A stretch of DNA of 64,000 bases from Pseudomonas brassicacearum. Lineage in GTDB: Bacteria; Pseudomonadota; Gammaproteobacteria; Pseudomonadales; Pseudomonadaceae. The stretch spans positions 4,057,430 to 4,121,429 of the forward strand of contig NZ_CP007410.1 in assembly GCF_000585995.1 (NCBI RefSeq), written 5' to 3'. Below are positions 60,941 through 64,000 of the stretch, piece after piece (position 1 is the stretch's first letter; each line of letters opens with the position of its first letter). Under the pieces are notes generated by a model that ran no database searches, had not been told where the DNA came from, and saw only the letters and a list, made by a program, of their open reading frames with translations. The translations under genes and the position numbers were made by a program.

Positions 60941-62481
60941 TTGGAATACCCCGACGCGTAATGCATGATTTCTTCTTGTGATGTACGGCGGGCGTCAAGT
61001 TCGCCGGTTGCATGCCCCTCATGGAAAACCAGAATTCGATCACTCATACCCAATAGTTCGGGAAGCTCGGAACTGATCAGAACAATCCCTATGCCTTGTG
61101 ACGCCAGCTTGTCCATCAGTTGGTAAATGGCATACTTCGCACCGACGTCTATGCCCCGGGTAGGCTCGTCGAAGAACAAAATTCTAGAGTTTCGAAACAG
61201 CCATTTACCGATCACGACTTTTTGCTGATTGCCACCCGAAAGATAGCGGGTAACCTGATTGGGCGAAGGGGTGCGAATGCCGAGGCTATCGATGTAGCCG
61301 CGCGCGGCCTTGTCTTCATCCTTGAATCGAATGAAGCCAAACGCGTTACAGACCGCCCCCATGTTTGCCAACGTAATGTTGCTTGCAAGGGACATCTTCA
61401 GGGCCAAGCCGTCACTCTTGCGGTCTTCTGACAGGTAAGCAATCCCATGCCGGATGGCGTCCTGTGGTTTTTTGATCGTAACGGGTTTGCCGAAAAGCTC
61501 CAGACTGCCTGTGTCCACAGGATCCGCGCCGAAAATAGCCCGTGCGATCTCAGTTCTGCCTGCGCCCATCAGCCCTGCAAACCCAAGAATTTCTCCCTTG
61601 CGAAGCTCGAAATCAATCGACTGGAACGCGCCTTTTCGACTGAAATTACTGACTTTGAGCAATACTTCCTTAGTAGGCACACTCGTTCGCAGAGGAAACT
61701 TTTCCTTCAGTGACCGCCCCACCATGTCAGCGACAATAGTATCGACCGTGGTGTCGCGGAACAGAGAAGTAGACACATAACAACCGTCTCGCATGACGGT
61801 GACCCTGTCGACGATATGTTGCATTTCGTCCAAGCGGTGCGAGATGTAAAGCATGCCGACGCCCTGCACCTTCAACTCGTTGATCACTCGAAAAAGCTGC
61901 GCGGTTTCCGTTTCAGTCAACGATGAGGTGGGTTCATCAAGGATCAACACTCGTGCATTTAGCGACAGGGCCTTGGCGATTTCGACCATCTGTTGCTGAG
62001 CGACGGAAAGCTTGTTAACCAACTGGTTGGGATCAATATCCACCCCTAACCGTTGAAGGCACTCACGTGTGTCTGAAAGCAGTTTGCGCCGATCAATGAG
62101 ACCAAATTTCACCGGCTCTCTGGCCAAGTAGACGTTTTCAGCAACCGACAGGTGCGGCACCAAATTCAGCTCTTGGTGGATGATCGCAATGCCAACCCGC
62201 TCGGCATCACTGACCGATTTAAACGTTCGCTCTTCACCCAGGTAGGTAATTGTCCCTTGGTCGGGAGTCAGTTGCCCGCTGATGACTTTCATCAGGGTCG
62301 ACTTGCCGGCGCCATTCTCTCCGCATATCGCGTGCACCTCTCCTACATTGAGGCTGAGTGAAACGCCGTTCAGCGCGAGCACCCCAGGGAAACGCTTGAC
62401 GATGTTCTCCAGGCGCACACAAGGGAGAAGCGAGGCGGGTTCAACTGCAGGCCCGACGGCCCGAGATGACGAGACATTCAA
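60937..62481 (-). CDS. Sugar ABC transporter ATP-binding protein, RbsA-like double ATPase
   Basis: A 514-residue protein with two ATPase halves. The first has Walker A GENGAGKST, signature LSVAQQQMVEIAK and Walker B ILDEPTSSLT; the second has a degenerate Walker A (LMGAGRTE), LSGGNQQKVVIGKWL and FFDEPTRGIDVG, as usual for RbsA/MglA. First gene of the fucose-type operon. The start is uncertain: TTG at 62481 without a clear ribosome site is the best available. Confidence 0.87.
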   Translation of the reverse strand: MNVSSSRAVGPAVEPASLLPCVRLENIVKRFPGVLALNGVSLSLNVGEVHAICGENGAGKSTLMKVISGQLTPDQGTITYLGEERTFKSVSDAERVGIAIIHQELNLVPHLSVAENVYLAREPVKFGLIDRRKLLSDTRECLQRLGVDIDPNQLVNKLSVAQQQMVEIAKALSLNARVLILDEPTSSLTETETAQLFRVINELKVQGVGMLYISHRLDEMQHIVDRVTVMRDGCYVSTSLFRDTTVDTIVADMVGRSLKEKFPLRTSVPTKEVLLKVSNFSRKGAFQSIDFELRKGEILGFAGLMGAGRTEIARAIFGADPVDTGSLELFGKPVTIKKPQDAIRHGIAYLSEDRKSDGLALKMSLASNITLANMGAVCNAFGFIRFKDEDKAARGYIDSLGIRTPSPNQVTRYLSGGNQQKVVIGKWLFRNSRILFFDEPTRGIDVGAKYAIYQLMDKLASQGIGIVLISSELPELLGMSDRILVFHEGHATGELDARRTSQEEIMHYASGYSK

Positions 62482-62565
62482 GGTGGCGTTCTCATTTATT
62501 TTTATTAAAGGTCTACAGACCCATTAAGAAAATGCACTCCCCGCAATCTACGCTTGAGAAAAATT

Positions 62566-62609
62566 ATTGGCAAGACCAATTTTGTATTTACCGAATTGGA
62601 CAGACCAGT
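62566..62609. promoter_or_regulatory. Two tandem ATTGG-N5-CCA(A/G)T operators upstream of the fucose-type operon
   Basis: ATTGGCAAGACCAAT at 62566-62580 and ATTGGACAGACCAGT at 62595-62609 are near-palindromes 29 bases apart. The TGGTCNNNCCA core on the complementary strand is that of FadR-type GntR regulators (LldR/PdhR group). They lie 85-130 bases before the RbsA-like start. No gntR gene is in the window. Confidence 0.6.
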
Positions 62610-62639
62610 TTAAATTCTGGAAGATCAGGACGATTTCCG

Positions 62640-62839
62640 TGGTCGAAGTCATCGCAACGCCCTGCGACTGCCCGCAACGGATGAAACCTGGAACACGGTC
62701 GAATTGGGCCCGATTGACCAGAGGCCCGATCACGATAGCCGGATCCTGCGGATTGCCGACGACCATCGCTGCGACCAGTCTTTTTCACGCGGTCCGATTT
62801 CCCCGTGAGCGACAGACTCACTCGCTTCATTTGATGCAT
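62640..62839 (-). pseudogene. Aldehyde dehydrogenase remnant
   Basis: Two pieces of an NAD-dependent aldehyde dehydrogenase can be read leftward in different frames: KRVSLSLTGKS (about 62800-62835, the region before the catalytic Cys) and VVGNPQDPAIVIGPLVNRAQ (62704-62766). The catalytic Cys region that should lie between them is deleted. It would have been a lactaldehyde or similar dehydrogenase near the fucose operon. The rest of the gap to 62977 shows nothing I can name. Confidence 0.65.
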
Positions 62840-62977
62840 TGCACCGTTTCATTTCCCTGAACGGAAACGAATGATCTTCCACATCATGGCGTACCTGATC
62901 GACTGCGGTTTCCCCGCGATGAGCACCAACGCCGGGGATGCCCAGGCGTTGGCCAGGTGGAATAAAACTCGCGCGGT

Positions 62978-63727
62978 TCAACCCGGCATCGGCTCACGGC
63001 TGAAGGCTTGCACCTCCCGCACCAGACTTTGTGCTGCCATCATCACCAGCTGCCGGCCTTTTTCCGGTGACGCTTGCGCCGGGTCCGATCCCATGCGGCC
63101 ATCCGGATGACGGGCGCGGAAATCGACAGCCTCTCGAATGGGCCCCCAATTGGCGATCTGTGGCGAGTAGTCAGCCGACTTGATGGCGTGCGGATAGGCC
63201 CACTGGGTCACGGCAATTTCCGAAGGCGTTGCATGAACACCGTGTCCTGTCGGGAACTGGTCTTTCGCCAGGTCATTGACGCCTTCCAGATCCCACCAGT
63301 TGCACAACTTCAAGGCGAAACCGGCCGGGCGACGGGCAAAACTCGCTTCGGCGTAGAGTTCCGAGAATGCCGCTTCAATCGACGCGATGTTGCCGCCGTG
63401 GCCATTGAGAAAAAAGATTTTTTCAAAGCCGTGGGCAGCCAGCGAGCGAGTCCAGTCACCGATGGCGGCGATGAACGTCGAAGGCCTGAGGGAGATCGTT
63501 CCCGGGAAACCCAGATGATGCTGCGCCATGCCGATATTGAAGGTCGGGGCGATCAGGATTTCCGCTGCCTCATGCGCCTGATGGGCAATGATTTCGGGGC
63601 ACATCCAATCCGTCCCCAGCAGTCCGGTAGGCCCGTGCTGCTCGTTGGAACCAATCGGGATGACGACGGTACGACTGCGCTGGAGAAATTTTTCGATTTC
63701 GACCCAGGTCGATTGATGTAAAAGCAT
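62978..63727 (-). CDS. Creatininase-family amidohydrolase
   Basis: A 249-residue creatininase-fold protein: VVIPIGSNEQHGPTGLLGTD holds the metal-binding Glu, His and Asp; FLNGHGGN and GHGVHATPSEIAVTQ complete the site. Family members act on creatinine, formamidopyrimidines or mycofactocin precursors; here the closest in style are the sugar/riboflavin-type hydrolases, but I cannot choose. It lies 51 bases downstream of an MFS gene end on the same strand. Confidence 0.87.
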   Translation of the reverse strand: MLLHQSTWVEIEKFLQRSRTVVIPIGSNEQHGPTGLLGTDWMCPEIIAHQAHEAAEILIAPTFNIGMAQHHLGFPGTISLRPSTFIAAIGDWTRSLAAHGFEKIFFLNGHGGNIASIEAAFSELYAEASFARRPAGFALKLCNWWDLEGVNDLAKDQFPTGHGVHATPSEIAVTQWAYPHAIKSADYSPQIANWGPIREAVDFRARHPDGRMGSDPAQASPEKGRQLVMMAAQSLVREVQAFSREPMPG

Positions 63728-63778
63728 CTGCGTTCTCTCTCTTGAAAGGTTCCTTGCGGAACACGATGGGTGTGAAGT

Positions 63779-64000
63779 TCAAAGCGCCCGGTCAACCTGC
63801 GGTGCATTCAAAACCCGGTCGCGATGCGCCAGTGGTTTGCTTGCGATGATCACGAACGCGGCGCACAGAAATACGCAGCCGACAGCGACGATGCCCGGGT
63901 TCATGCTTGCCGTTGATGTCTTTGCCCAACCGATCACCGCAGGCCCCCAAAAACCGCCACAGAGACCGATGGTGTTGATCAGAGCGATACCGCCCGCTGC
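63779..64000 (-). CDS. MFS transporter C-terminus, cut by window edge
   Basis: The frame is open leftward from the window edge to the TGA at 63779-63781 (74 codons). It reads AAGGIALINTIGLCGGFWGP and then a last membrane span before DRVLNAPQVDRAL, the C-terminal part of an anion:cation symporter (ACS)-type MFS carrier (compare 4-hydroxyphenylacetate or phthalate permeases). It precedes the creatininase gene in the same direction, so it likely imports that enzyme's substrate. Confidence 0.72.
   Translation of the reverse strand, partial: AAGGIALINTIGLCGGFWGPAVIGWAKTSTASMNPGIVAVGCVFLCAAFVIIASKPLAHRDRVLNAPQVDRAL

Noticed and set aside
62840..62977. Possible short genes in both directions between the ALDH remnant and the creatininase gene
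   Set aside because: Two overlapping antiparallel readings exist, but neither has a ribosome site, family motif or proper start. It is probably decayed DNA.
1..64000. Search for tRNA, rRNA, insertion sequences, integrases and phage genes
   Set aside because: None was recognised. The gene scars point to deletions and recombination, but no transposase or integrase explains them within the window.

Overview
The window reads as a stretch of a Pseudomonas chromosome, probably of the P. fluorescens group. The grounds are the dense protein families typical of that genus (LysR regulators, SDR enzymes, MFS pumps, a DUF2790 exported protein), a high-GC base composition, and a Pseudomonas-type REP palindrome near 49.99 kb. 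No rRNA, tRNA, CRISPR array, insertion sequence or prophage was recognised. Most of the window is accessory metabolism and efflux cut up by many small regulators.

Region by region: 0-1.1 kb holds the end of glcF (glycolate oxidase Fe-S subunit). 1.2-10.6 kb is a leftward catabolic locus: RidA, a three-part Hcn/opine-oxidase-like dehydrogenase, a second DAO-type flavoenzyme and a complete polyamine-type ABC importer, with a divergent LysR regulator. The genes overlap heavily, and together they suggest import of an amine or imino acid, flavin oxidation to an imine, and imine clearance by RidA. 10.6-16.1 kb holds small unknowns, a LysR/SDR pair, an NTT-like carrier, an SDR carrying a Sec signal, and a DUF2790 gene broken in a 9-base homopolymer. 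16.3-18.4 kb is a CusRS-like two-component system. 18.6-28.6 kb holds VOC, GST, ABC exporter, lipoprotein, LysR, EamA and SDR genes, a ParDE toxin-antitoxin pair and a LysR/MFS pair.

28.7-33.4 kb is a mevalonate-use locus: a MocR regulator divergent from HMG-CoA reductase (mvaA) and a TctB/TctA-like membrane pair. 33.5-41.1 kb has NmrA/HxlR, a CHASE3-GAF-GGDEF cyclase, a ParD-like/methionine aminopeptidase pair, ohr and two alpha/beta hydrolases. 41.1-42.1 kb is a graveyard of FUSC and AraC fragments. 42.1-44.8 kb has an MFS carrier and a Fic-like/HAD two-gene cassette in which the Fic active-site His is replaced. 44.9-49.9 kb is a compact pstSCAB operon, with a good Pho box, divergent from ppk2. 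51.1-54.1 kb pairs an MHS-type transporter with an N,N-dimethylformamidase-like enzyme. 54.2-56.5 kb is an AraC/MFS pair. 56.6-62.5 kb is a leftward L-fucose-type operon (sugar ABC importer, aldo/keto reductase, fuconolactonase-like amidohydrolase, mutarotase) behind two tandem GntR-like operators. 62.6-64 kb holds an aldehyde dehydrogenase remnant, a creatininase-family gene and the end of an MFS carrier.

A recurring theme is short gene scars next to intact genes: LysR tails at 28.6 and 33.5 kb, a SnoaL fragment at 56.5 kb, FUSC/AraC at 41-42 kb and ALDH at 62.7 kb. Two of these scars have a near-identical full-length counterpart elsewhere in the window. All functional calls come from reading the translations and motifs by eye; no database search was run.
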